Source: Polyangiaceae bacterium
GTDB lineage: Bacteria; Myxococcota; Polyangia; Polyangiales; Polyangiaceae
Direction of reading: 5' to 3'
DNA length: 32,061 bases
Assembly (NCBI GenBank): GCA_025936205.1
Contig: JAICTU010000027.1
Span: forward strand, 1 to 32,061
Each line of letters starts with the position of its first letter. Positions within the stretch are counted from its first letter, which is position 1. Below are positions 1 through 6,899 of this stretch, piece after piece. Position numbers and translations under genes: made by a program. A model generated the notes under the pieces. The model was not told the origin of the DNA, did no database searches, and saw nothing but the letters and a program-made list of their open reading frames with translations.

Positions 1-714
1 CGCGGCTTCGACAAGCTGGACCGCGTGTTCATGCGCGTCGGCGCTCTGCCGCAGTTTCCGACCAACTTTCTCAAGTACAACCTGACCTGGTCCACCGACG
101 GTCTGATCAACGAGTACTGCAACCCGTGCGAAGCGATCCATCGCGGCAAGCGCATCGAGGTGCTGGCTCTGGAAGGCCTGGAGCGCTTCTCGATCGACGG
201 CATTCACTACGAGGCGTTCAACACTTCCGGCGGCCTCGGCACGCTGTGCGAGACGCTCGACGGCAAGGTGAGCGAGCTCAACTACAAGACGATCCGCTAC
301 CAGGGCCACCGCGATTACGCCTGGTTCCTGGTCAACGAGTTGCACCTCGGCGATCAGCGCACGCTGTTCAAGGAGCTGCTGGAGCGCGCGATCCCGATCA
401 CCTATCAGGACGTGGTCGTGATCTTCTGCACGGTCTCGGGCTGGCGTGACGGGCAGCTGGTTCAGGTGAGCGACGCGCGCAAGATCTACAACGCCAACCT
501 GCTGGACCACGAGTGGAGCGCGATCCAGATCACCACCGCCGCCGGCGTGTGCACCATGGTCGACCTGCACTATCAGGGGCGGCTGGCGTCGCGCGGTTTT
601 GCTTGCCAGGAGCAGGTCGGGCTCTCGGAGTTCCTGGAAAACCGCTTCGGGCGGGTCTACGCCTCGGGGCAAGAGCCCGCGGACCGGCCCAGCTTTTCCG
701 CGGGGCTGTCATGA
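1..714 (+). CDS. Saccharopine dehydrogenase family protein, C-terminal part (gene starts before the window)
   Basis: The reading frame is open from the first base, so the 5' end lies outside the window; 237 residues are visible. They match the C-terminal domain of saccharopine dehydrogenase/lysine-ketoglutarate reductase-like enzymes: NLTWSTDGLINEYCNPCEA, then AFNTSGGLGTLCETLDG, then NYKTIRYQGHRDYAWFL. Family members are cytosolic and cleave saccharopine with NAD(P)+ to glutamate and aminoadipate semialdehyde. The N-terminal Rossmann domain is not in the window, so cofactor choice cannot be read. The stop (712-714) overlaps the ATG of the next gene (711) in an ATGA arrangement, implying coupled translation. 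That neighbour is an ALDH7-type dehydrogenase, the enzyme that would consume the product, which strongly supports a lysine-degradation role. A lysine 6-dehydrogenase of similar fold is the main alternative. Confidence 0.85.
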   Translation, partial: RGFDKLDRVFMRVGALPQFPTNFLKYNLTWSTDGLINEYCNPCEAIHRGKRIEVLALEGLERFSIDGIHYEAFNTSGGLGTLCETLDGKVSELNYKTIRYQGHRDYAWFLVNELHLGDQRTLFKELLERAIPITYQDVVVIFCTVSGWRDGQLVQVSDARKIYNANLLDHEWSAIQITTAAGVCTMVDLHYQGRLASRGFACQEQVGLSEFLENRFGRVYASGQEPADRPSFSAGLS

Positions 715-2276
715 GCGGCGCCGAGCTCAGCGGTCCGCGCGTCGTCAGCGCGGCGCTCGGGCGCTGCGGCGTGGGCGACACCAGCTCCAGCGTGGCGCTC
801 GGGCTGGAGCTGGCGCGCGGCACGGGGGCGGAGCTGGTGAAGACGTCGCCGATCGACGGTCGCGAGCTGGCGCGCTTTCGTGCCACCAGCGCCGCGGACG
901 CTGGGCGCGTCTTCGAAGCGGCGGCGAGCGCCTTTGCCAGCTGGCGCAACGTGCCGGGGCCCGAGCGCGGGCGTGTGGTGCGGCGCTTCGGTGAAGTACT
1001 GCGCGAACGCAAGGAAGATCTGGCGACGCTCGTCTCCTGGGAAGCGGGCAAGATCGCCAGCGAAGCGCGCGGCGAAGTGCAGGAGATGATCGACATCTGC
1101 GAGTTCGCCGTCGGTTTGAGCCGCCAGCTCTACGGGCTCACGATCGCCAGCGAACGCCCCGGCCATCGGCTCTCGGAGTACTGGCATCCGCTCGGGCCTG
1201 TCGGTGTGATCAGCGCCTTCAACTTTCCCGTCGCGGTCTGGGCCTGGAATGCCGCGCTGGCGCTCGTGTGCGGCGACCCGGTGGTGTGGAAGCCGTCGGA
1301 GAAGACGCCGCTGTGCGCCCTCGCGTGCCATCTGCTCGCCGCGCGCGTGTGCGCGGAGTTTCCGGCTTGCCCGCCCGGGCTGCTGGGGCTCTTGATCGGC
1401 GGCAGCGACGTTGGTCAGGCGCTGGCCGAGAGCCGCGCGTTTCCGCTGATCTCGGCGACCGGCTCGACGCCGATGGGCCGCGCCGTGGGCGCGACCGTGG
1501 CGCAGCGGCTGGGGCGCTCGCTGCTCGAGCTCGGCGGCAACAACGCCGCGATCGTCACGCCCAGCGCCGACCTGGAGCTGGCGCTGCGTGCGGTGGTGTT
1601 CTCGGCGGCGGGCACCGCCGGTCAGCGCTGCACCAGCTTGCGCCGGCTGCTCTTGCACGAGTCGGTGGCCAGCACATTCAGCGAGCGGTTGAGCGCCGTC
1701 TACGCCAGCCTGCGCGTCGGTGACCCGACCGTGGATGGCGTGCTGGTGGGGCCTTTGATCGATCAGGCCGCCTACGACCAGATGCAGCAAGCGCTTCGGC
1801 AAGCGAGCGCCCAGGGAGGCAGGGTGACGGGCGGCGAGCGCGTCACGGTGGGGGTGCCGGACGGCGGGTTCTACGTGCGGCCGGCCCTGGTCGAGATCCA
1901 GCCCGGGGCGCAGATCGTCGCACACGAAACATTTGCTCCCATCCTGTACGTGATGCGTTACCGGGAGATTTCGGAGGCCGTGGCCATCCAGAACGGCGTG
2001 GCGCAGGGGCTGGCCTCGGCCATCTTCAGCAACGACGTGCGCGAGGCCGAGCTGTTCTGCTCGGCGGCGGGCAGCGACTGCGGCATCGTGAACGTCAACG
2101 TGGGGCCGAGCGGTGCAGAGATCGGTGGCGCGTTCGGCGGCGAGAAGGACACCGGGGGCGGCCGCGAATCGGGCTCCGACGCCTGGAAGGCATATATGCG
2201 CCGCGTGACGAGCACGGTGAACTATTCGGGCGCTCTCCCGCTCGCACAGGGCGTTCGCTTCGATATCGGGGCTTGA
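711..2276 (+). CDS. L-aminoadipate-semialdehyde dehydrogenase (ALDH7 family)
   Basis: A 521-residue aldehyde dehydrogenase, the normal length for the family. It oxidises 2-aminoadipate 6-semialdehyde to 2-aminoadipate with NAD(P)+. The general-base Glu is in LLELGGNNA (about residue 273) and the catalytic Cys in GTAGQRCTS (about residue 307). The C-terminus carries SDCGIVNVNVGPSGAEIGG, GGEKDTGGGRESGSDAWK and YMRR, which are hallmarks of the ALDH7/antiquitin clade. The ATG at 711 is chosen because it overlaps the upstream stop by 4 nt and because the extra residues of the longer reading frame (from 513) are translated out of frame from the saccharopine dehydrogenase gene. Pairing with that gene places both in lysine catabolism. 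The identity is as firm as motif reading allows. Confidence 0.93.
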   Translation: MSGAELSGPRVVSAALGRCGVGDTSSSVALGLELARGTGAELVKTSPIDGRELARFRATSAADAGRVFEAAASAFASWRNVPGPERGRVVRRFGEVLRERKEDLATLVSWEAGKIASEARGEVQEMIDICEFAVGLSRQLYGLTIASERPGHRLSEYWHPLGPVGVISAFNFPVAVWAWNAALALVCGDPVVWKPSEKTPLCALACHLLAARVCAEFPACPPGLLGLLIGGSDVGQALAESRAFPLISATGSTPMGRAVGATVAQRLGRSLLELGGNNAAIVTPSADLELALRAVVFSAAGTAGQRCTSLRRLLLHESVASTFSERLSAVYASLRVGDPTVDGVLVGPLIDQAAYDQMQQALRQASAQGGRVTGGERVTVGVPDGGFYVRPALVEIQPGAQIVAHETFAPILYVMRYREISEAVAIQNGVAQGLASAIFSNDVREAELFCSAAGSDCGIVNVNVGPSGAEIGGAFGGEKDTGGGRESGSDAWKAYMRRVTSTVNYSGALPLAQGVRFDIGA

Positions 2277-2311
2277 AAGCAGCCGGGCAGGGCCACTACA
2301 AGGTGGCCCCG

Positions 2312-3136
2312 ATGGCACAACCAATCCAGCTCGGAGGGCACCCGAACACCTTCGCGAGCACCACGCGCAAGGATGACTGGTGGGTCGGGCCCGTGGCGAC
2401 CGCCGTGGGCTTAGTCGTGTTCTTCGGCTACCTCACCTACCGGGCGATGGACGCGACGTACGTCTGGGCCGATCCGTACATCAGCCCGGCGGTGGCTCCG
2501 TCGGTCTTTACCGCTGCATCAGGCTATCCCGGCGCGGTGCCGGTGGAGCACGCCTGGTTCGGGGCCTTCCCTGCATGGTGGCCGTCGTTCCTGCCGCAGT
2601 CGCCGGCGTTCTTCCTGCCTGCGCTGGCGATCCTGTTCCGCTTCACCTGCTACTACTACCGCAAGGCCTACTACCGCGCGTTCGCATCGTCTCCACCGGG
2701 CTGCGCGGTGCGCGGGCACTCGCGGCCGTATCGCGGTGAAACGTCGGTGCTGCTGTTCCAGAACCTGCACCGCTACGCGCTCTACGGCGCGCTGCTGCTG
2801 CTCGTGTTCCTGTGGGCGGAAGCCATCGCGGCCTTCTCCAAGGACGGGCAGATCGGCGTGGGCGTCGGTACGATCGTGATGGTGATCAACGCCACGCTGC
2901 TCTCCGGTTACACCTTCGGCTGCCACTCCTGGCGCCACCTGGTCGCGGGCCGCAAGGACTGCTTCACCTGCGGAGGCAAGCCGACCACGCAGTTCGAGAT
3001 CTTCAAGATCTCGTCCTGGTTCAACGGGCGCCACATGCTGTTCGCCTGGCTGAGCCTGTTCTGGGTTTGCTTCACGGACTTCTACATTCAGCTGGTGTCG
3101 CGCGGCGTGATCACCGATCTGAATACCTGGTCGTAA
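2312..3136 (+). CDS. Succinate dehydrogenase membrane anchor (mycobacterial Sdh1-type SdhC)
   Basis: A 274-residue protein with about five membrane segments (near residues 25-45, 98-116, 154-175, 183-204 and 241-262). It is colinear with the anchor subunit of mycobacterial-type Sdh1: FRFTCYYYRKAYYRAF, PPGCAV, GETSVLLFQNLHRY, a CHSWRH motif, and GRHMLFAW with TDFYIQLVS at the end. The family anchors the SdhA/SdhB head and passes electrons to quinone. Candidate haem or structural histidines are H153, H205, H209 and H241. A CFTC pair (217-220) may be an insertion. The ATG at 2312 has AAGGTGG 5 nt upstream (2300-2306); a TTG at 2273 overlapping the preceding stop would add 13 residues. No sdhA or sdhB follows: the gene ends in a terminator. 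Its link to the lysine genes may be positional only. Confidence 0.8.
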   Translation: MAQPIQLGGHPNTFASTTRKDDWWVGPVATAVGLVVFFGYLTYRAMDATYVWADPYISPAVAPSVFTAASGYPGAVPVEHAWFGAFPAWWPSFLPQSPAFFLPALAILFRFTCYYYRKAYYRAFASSPPGCAVRGHSRPYRGETSVLLFQNLHRYALYGALLLLVFLWAEAIAAFSKDGQIGVGVGTIVMVINATLLSGYTFGCHSWRHLVAGRKDCFTCGGKPTTQFEIFKISSWFNGRHMLFAWLSLFWVCFTDFYIQLVSRGVITDLNTWS

Positions 3137-3157
3137 GCCAACTCCACGGAATTGGAA

Positions 3158-3191
3158 CGAGCCGGCGCCCACACGCCGGCTCGCTGCTTTT
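3158..3191 (+). terminator. Intrinsic terminator after the lysine/sdhC genes
   Basis: Perfect 10-bp stem CGAGCCGGCG (3158-3167) / CGCCGGCTCG (3174-3183) with a 6-nt loop, followed by CTGCTTTT. It lies 22 nt after the stop of the anchor-subunit gene and should end that transcript. Confidence 0.85.
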
Positions 3192-3270
3192 GTGCGCGCG
3201 GAGCTTGGGGGCTCGGATCCGTCCGGCCCCGCCCACGCCAGGATGAGCCCGCTCTGTGGCTCCCGACAGG

Positions 3271-3393
3271 CTACGCGCCGAACGGATCCAGCAGCTCCAG
3301 CCCCCGCACCTCGAACGCTCACGTGGCGCGTCACGATCGTCAGCCCGTACAGCAGGGCCGTGGCCGCGTTGTGCGGGGAGATTCTCGCCTTGT
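3271..3393 (-). pseudogene. Decayed C-terminal remnant of a VapC-type PIN-domain toxin
   Basis: Read on the minus strand, 3393-3326 encodes ISPHNAATALLYGLTIVTRH followed by VS. After one stray base the next frame continues FEVRGLELLDPFGA and a stop (3271-3273). Joined, this reads as the typical VapC ending: the AATAL..GLTxVTRxV helix and strand, DFE (the Asp codon reduced to a single G, consistent with a 2-nt deletion), then a G..LLDPF tail. VapC proteins are PIN-domain RNases of toxin-antitoxin pairs. The N-terminal two-thirds, with most catalytic acids, is absent, and no vapB antitoxin is visible. The remnant stops where the sequence becomes AT-rich at the promoter of the next gene. It is too short for certainty, but the shift between two frames that both match is persuasive. 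Confidence 0.65.
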
Positions 3394-3417
3394 AAATATC
3401 ACTTCGTAAGTTATAAT
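3390..3417 (+). promoter_or_regulatory. Sigma-70-like promoter of the AAA ATPase gene
   Basis: TTGTAA (3390-3395), a 16-nt spacer, then a perfect TATAAT (3412-3417), inside an AT-rich patch (about 3390-3445) that contrasts with the GC-rich surroundings. Transcription should start near 3424, just downstream of the first possible TTG start codon (3417) and almost at GTG 3426. Confidence 0.6.
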
Positions 3418-4610
3418 TGCTAAAGGTGCAATTTAAAAGGGAAATATCTGGAAAAATCGAGGCCCTGGCGCGCCAGTTCCCGGCGCTGGTGCTGACGGGT
3501 GCGCGGCAAACAGGCAAGACGACGCTACTGCGAGGCCTGTTCCCTGGACATCACTACGTTTCCCTCGATCTGCCCAGCGCGGCCGAGCTGGCCGAGCGCG
3601 ACCCCGAGCTGTTCTTGGCGCAGCACCCGCCGCCCCTGCTGGTCGACGAAGTGCAGTATGCGCCCGGGTTGTTCCGCCACCTGAAGATCGCGATCGACGG
3701 CGACCGGCACTCGACGGGCAGGTTCATCCTGACCGGTTCACAGAAGTTCAATCTGATGAAGGCGGTGTCGGACAGCCTGGCGGGCCGCTGTGCGATTCTG
3801 GAGCTGGAAACACTGTCGTTCGAGGAGATTTCTCAGCACGTGCCCTATCCGAAGGGCAGCAGCGACCTGACGGGAGCCATCGTGCGTGGCGGCTTTCCAG
3901 ATCTCTGGCGAGATCCAGGCATCGATGCGGATGCCTATTATCGAGCGTACCTGAGCACCTACCTAGAACGGGACGTGCGGCAGATCCTCAATGTGGCGAG
4001 CCTGCGCGACTTCGAGCGCTTTCTGCGGGCATGCGCGGCTCGTTCCGCTCAGCTGCTGGACAAAGCCGGACTGGCCCGCGACGTCGGGGTGAGCAGCAAA
4101 GCCGCCAACGACTGGCTGAGCGTGCTGGAGGCTTCGAATCAGGTTCAGTTGTTGGAGCCTTACTTCGAGAACCTGGGCCAGCGCCTGATCAAGAGTCCCA
4201 AGCTCTATCTCTCCGACACGGGGCTGCTCTGTTTCCTGCTTGGTCTCGACGGGCGCTCGCTGCCCCAAAGTCCCTATCTCGGAGCCGTATGGGAGTCGGC
4301 GGTGTATGCGCAGCTGCGCAAGAAGCGCGACCGAGCCAGCGATCGGGCGACGATATGGTTCTATCGGGATGCGCGGCAGCGAGAGGTCGACTTCGTGATG
4401 GCGCTCGGGACAGAGCGTCATCTGATCGACGCGAAATGGACCGAAAATCCGTCTCCCCGTGAAAGCGAAAGCCTGCAGTCGGTCGCCCAGCTTTTACAGG
4501 CCCGTGGCAAGGCACCTCGAGTGCATGCGTCGATCGTCTGCCGCACGCCGCATCTGTCGGTCTTGTCGGATGGAACTCGGCTCGTCGATCTGGCGCAATT
4601 GAGCCGCTGA
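3417..4610 (+). CDS. AAA ATPase with DUF4143-like C-terminal domain
   Basis: A 397-residue protein of the widespread 'AAA_14 + DUF4143' type, whose cellular role is not settled. The N-terminal ATPase shows Walker A GARQTGKT (28-35), Walker B LLVDEVQ (D77, E78) and a sensor-like ILTGSQ. The C-terminal half has KLYLSDTGLLCFLLGL and a nuclease-fold-like pattern REVDF (D325) followed by LIDAKW (D338, K340), resembling a PD-(D/E)xK core. The TTG start at 3417 overlaps the -10 box of the predicted promoter. The GTG at 3426 (MQFKREISGK...), which would be almost leaderless, is an attractive alternative. The gene lies 23 nt before the toxin gene and may share its transcript. Members often sit in mobile or accessory loci, which fits here, but no function is claimed. 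Confidence 0.85.
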   Translation: MLKVQFKREISGKIEALARQFPALVLTGARQTGKTTLLRGLFPGHHYVSLDLPSAAELAERDPELFLAQHPPPLLVDEVQYAPGLFRHLKIAIDGDRHSTGRFILTGSQKFNLMKAVSDSLAGRCAILELETLSFEEISQHVPYPKGSSDLTGAIVRGGFPDLWRDPGIDADAYYRAYLSTYLERDVRQILNVASLRDFERFLRACAARSAQLLDKAGLARDVGVSSKAANDWLSVLEASNQVQLLEPYFENLGQRLIKSPKLYLSDTGLLCFLLGLDGRSLPQSPYLGAVWESAVYAQLRKKRDRASDRATIWFYRDARQREVDFVMALGTERHLIDAKWTENPSPRESESLQSVAQLLQARGKAPRVHASIVCRTPHLSVLSDGTRLVDLAQLSR

Positions 4611-4633
4611 CGCAGAGGAGCGCGGGGCAGCAC

Positions 4634-5827
4634 TTGCACCCGGATACGCCGCTGGGTGGTGGTGGGCCCGGCAATTTTCGCCGGCCTGGCTCGCGTGGAG
4701 CAGACCGTGGAGCAGCCTCGCGCTTGCCGCACCCGGATTCGCCCGCGGCTCGGACGTTCGATTGGGGCGGGCTGGGCGCGGTCGACCGAGCCGAGCGCAT
4801 CGAGGCCGTGTACGAAGCCGTTCGGCGCTCGGCGCGCTTCATTCCGGACGAAGTCCGGCGCGCGACGGGCGAGGAGGTGCACGCGGTCATCGCTGGCATC
4901 CTCCCGGGACTCGTGGTGGCCCTCGGCGTCGCCGCCCTCACCACGACGAGTGGAGCGGTCGTGGGTGCCGCGCTCGGCGCGCTCGCGGGTGGAGTGGGAG
5001 CGCTACCGGGCGCTGCCGTGGGCGGTGCCTGGGGAGCGGAAGCCGGCGTCTGGATCCTGGAGTGGCTCGGGCTCGGCTTTCTCGCCGTGTCCGTCGGCAA
5101 GAGCCTCGGCCAGGCCACGCGCCAGGCGGAGCTGGGAGTCCGCGACGCCTGGCACGCCGTCGATTCGCGCGTGAGCCCTGATCTGGCGATCGACCAGGCT
5201 GCCGCGGAGCTCGCGCGCGCGGTGGCCCACATCGTGCGTGCGGTGTTGCAGGGCGTCGTGGCTTTCCTGCTCAGCAAGGGAGTCGAAGCGGCGCAATCGC
5301 GCGTCACAGAGCTCACGGCGCAACTCCGGGGCAGCCGGCTCGGCGTGCGGTTCGCCGCGTGGGTGGAGCAGGGGTGGCAGCGGCTGCTGGACAACCCCAA
5401 GCTTCAGCCGAGCCGGATCGAGCCTGCGCCGCGCAGCGGAGGAGCAGCGAAGTCGCTGCGCGGCGCCGATGCGTCCGAAGCGCCTGCGCCGCAGCCCCGC
5501 AGCACCACACCGTCGCAGGCATCGGCGGCCGCCGTGCGTCGGATTCCCGTCTCCGGCGCTCGGCTGGAAGCACCGGCGGATGGAGCGTTACACAATCGGA
5601 ATTGGACGAAGATCGACGTAAAGGACTTCAATGCGACGCGGCCGGAGGGATTGGATATGCGTCGGCTTTCGGCGTCGGACCAACAGGCGGCGGAGCTTTT
5701 GGAAGCCGAGGGATACCCACGGCCCAAGATTCAGCAGGTTCTGAACAGTGGCAAAGATTTTGTTCCCGCGGCAGTTCAAACAAGGCGAACCCATGTATGC
5801 GTTCGACAGTGCCGACTACGTCGGTAA
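4634..5827 (+). CDS. Polymorphic-toxin N-terminal and glycine-zipper region, separated from its toxin tip by a frameshift
   Basis: The frame gives 397 residues. After a Gly/Pro-rich start comes RIEAVYEAVRRSARFIPDEV, then a long Gly/Ala-rich hydrophobic glycine-zipper region (roughly residues 85-155) and a helical segment with LQGVVAFLLSKG. This recalls the DUF6861-type membrane region of secreted or type VI-linked antibacterial toxins. A Pro/Ser/Ala-rich linker leads to a conserved-looking RPEGLDMRRLSASDQQAAEL stretch. After IQQVLNSGKDF (about 5759) the frame turns into unrelated Arg-rich sequence and stops at 5827, while the expected continuation is in the +1 frame. The TTG start is weak; an AGGAG lies 14 nt upstream, and TTG 4724 is an alternative. 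An imperfect 14-nt repeat (CACCCGGATACGCC at 4637, again at 4730 with one change) lies in this 5' part. Confidence 0.7.
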   Translation: MHPDTPLGGGGPGNFRRPGSRGADRGAASRLPHPDSPAARTFDWGGLGAVDRAERIEAVYEAVRRSARFIPDEVRRATGEEVHAVIAGILPGLVVALGVAALTTTSGAVVGAALGALAGGVGALPGAAVGGAWGAEAGVWILEWLGLGFLAVSVGKSLGQATRQAELGVRDAWHAVDSRVSPDLAIDQAAAELARAVAHIVRAVLQGVVAFLLSKGVEAAQSRVTELTAQLRGSRLGVRFAAWVEQGWQRLLDNPKLQPSRIEPAPRSGGAAKSLRGADASEAPAPQPRSTTPSQASAAAVRRIPVSGARLEAPADGALHNRNWTKIDVKDFNATRPEGLDMRRLSASDQQAAELLEAEGYPRPKIQQVLNSGKDFVPAAVQTRRTHVCVRQCRLRR

Positions 5828-6152
5828 GGACGCCGATAGTCCATTCTGGCTGGACCAGGCAGGCTTCGACGATGTCCAAGCGAAGTTCGAACGTGATGGA
5901 GTGTGGGATCGTCAGGGCGTGAAGGACTACCTGGCGCTACCCTGCTTCAACAAGGCGGACGGGATCGCGCAGGGAACGGTGCCGAGAGACTGCGTCGGAG
6001 TCGAGTCCACGGTAGGACCCGCGACGGAGAACGTCAGTTACATCGCCGCAGATGGCACCGTCGTGCCGGGAGCGCCGAGCATGCCAGGCGGCGGTTCGCA
6101 GCTGTCGCCCCCTGTGGGAAGCATTCAGTCGATCATCGGAGGCACACAATGA
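5748..6152 (+). CDS. C-terminal toxin segment of the polymorphic toxin (other side of the frameshift)
   Basis: The open frame starts at GTG 5748 and gives 134 residues, but there is no good ribosome-binding site. The true reading is probably a continuation of the preceding gene. If one T of the run at 5758-5761 is removed, the joined protein reads GKDLFPRQFKQGEPMYAFDS and continues in this frame. The segment (FKQGEPMYAFDS, SPFWLDQAGF, VWDRQGVKDYLALP, then VESTVGPATENVSYIAADG) has the layout of compact C-terminal toxin domains that begin with a 'G..lY' strand and end in a short Gly/Pro tail. Whether it is an ADP-ribosyltransferase, an NADase or something else cannot be told, and no catalytic residues are assigned. 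Its stop overlaps the ATG of the presumed immunity gene by 4 nt. Confidence 0.6.
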   Translation: MAKILFPRQFKQGEPMYAFDSADYVGKDADSPFWLDQAGFDDVQAKFERDGVWDRQGVKDYLALPCFNKADGIAQGTVPRDCVGVESTVGPATENVSYIAADGTVVPGAPSMPGGGSQLSPPVGSIQSIIGGTQ

Positions 6153-6796
6153 TCCCGATTACACCGCAGATGATCGGCCCGGGCATCGATGAGGAATACG
6201 CCGATGCGCTCGAGCGGCTCGAGACGATCGAAGCCGCATTAAAGAGCTTCACCCCGTCGAACGATACCCGCGAAGGACGGATGGTCTACCAGACGAAATG
6301 GCTGCGTCAGGAGATCAGGGCGCGGCGGCTGCCGATTCCACTCGACGAAAAGTACTGGGGTACGTTGGGCTACCTGGTTGCCGAAGGCTCTCTCAACTAT
6401 CTGGGTATTGAGAAGCCGATGGGCGAACTGGCAACGATCCTGAGCGGCACCGGCATGCTCAAACGGCGGCACTACCCGGTAGTTGTGGCGATGCTCGACG
6501 ACTTGCTCGAACTCACGAAGCAGGCTCCTCATCTGGATGCGGCGGATCGGCAAATGATTGAGGAGACCCGCGCCATGCGTCGTGCAATCAGTTCAGGCCA
6601 GCCGTTGCCCCTGGACAAAGCGGGATATCCGGCTTGGAGAGCGTTTCTGAGTGCGCAAAATCTGCAGAAAATCCCTGGCTACCGTCAGCAGCGCTTCAAC
6701 CTGGCAGCGAGCTTGTTCGAGGAGTGGCGCCCCGGCCCTTGCCTCAAAGGCCCGCTCCCCGCGCCAAACCCTGGAATGGTCTGGGGCCAGCCGTGA
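6149..6796 (+). CDS. Probable immunity protein for the adjacent toxin (unrecognised family)
   Basis: A 215-residue, probably cytosolic, mostly helical protein with no signal peptide or membrane segment. The family is not recognised. The ATG at 6149 sits in an ATGA overlap with the toxin stop and has a strong GGAGG (6138-6142) 6 nt upstream, so its translation is well provided for. Composition is moderately acidic at the N-terminus (IDEEYADALERLETIEAAL) with a Pro-rich C-terminal tail. Position directly after a C-terminal toxin domain is the standard location of an immunity gene, and this is the whole basis of the functional call. A second toxin subunit or an adaptor is possible. A hairpin follows 17 nt after the stop. 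Confidence 0.6.
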   Translation: MIPITPQMIGPGIDEEYADALERLETIEAALKSFTPSNDTREGRMVYQTKWLRQEIRARRLPIPLDEKYWGTLGYLVAEGSLNYLGIEKPMGELATILSGTGMLKRRHYPVVVAMLDDLLELTKQAPHLDAADRQMIEETRAMRRAISSGQPLPLDKAGYPAWRAFLSAQNLQKIPGYRQQRFNLAASLFEEWRPGPCLKGPLPAPNPGMVWGQP

Positions 6797-6813
6797 GCTC
6801 GCACGGGCGTTTG

Positions 6814-6867
6814 AGCGGGCAGTCCTGGCGGGTGCAACGACGTGCAGCACCGAGCCCACTGCCCGCT
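6814..6867. terminator. Hairpin between convergent genes, possible bidirectional terminator
   Basis: AGCGGGCAGT (6814-6823) pairs perfectly with ACTGCCCGCT (6858-6867), and an inner GGTGC/GCACC pair extends the structure. It lies between the convergent immunity and asd genes. It is followed by only TTTC on the + strand, so termination is plausible but not strong. Confidence 0.45.
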
Positions 6868-6899
6868 TTCGAAGGTTGCCGTCTTATCGAGCCAGCCGC

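Noticed and set aside
657..2324. 555-codon minus-strand open frame opposite the aldehyde dehydrogenase gene
   Set aside because: Low-complexity Arg/Ala/His translation with no domain; the plus strand is a clear ALDH7.
4189..5400. 403-codon minus-strand open frame across the ATPase/toxin junction
   Set aside because: Ser/Arg/Pro/Ala-rich shadow that crosses two plus-strand genes and has no recognisable domain.
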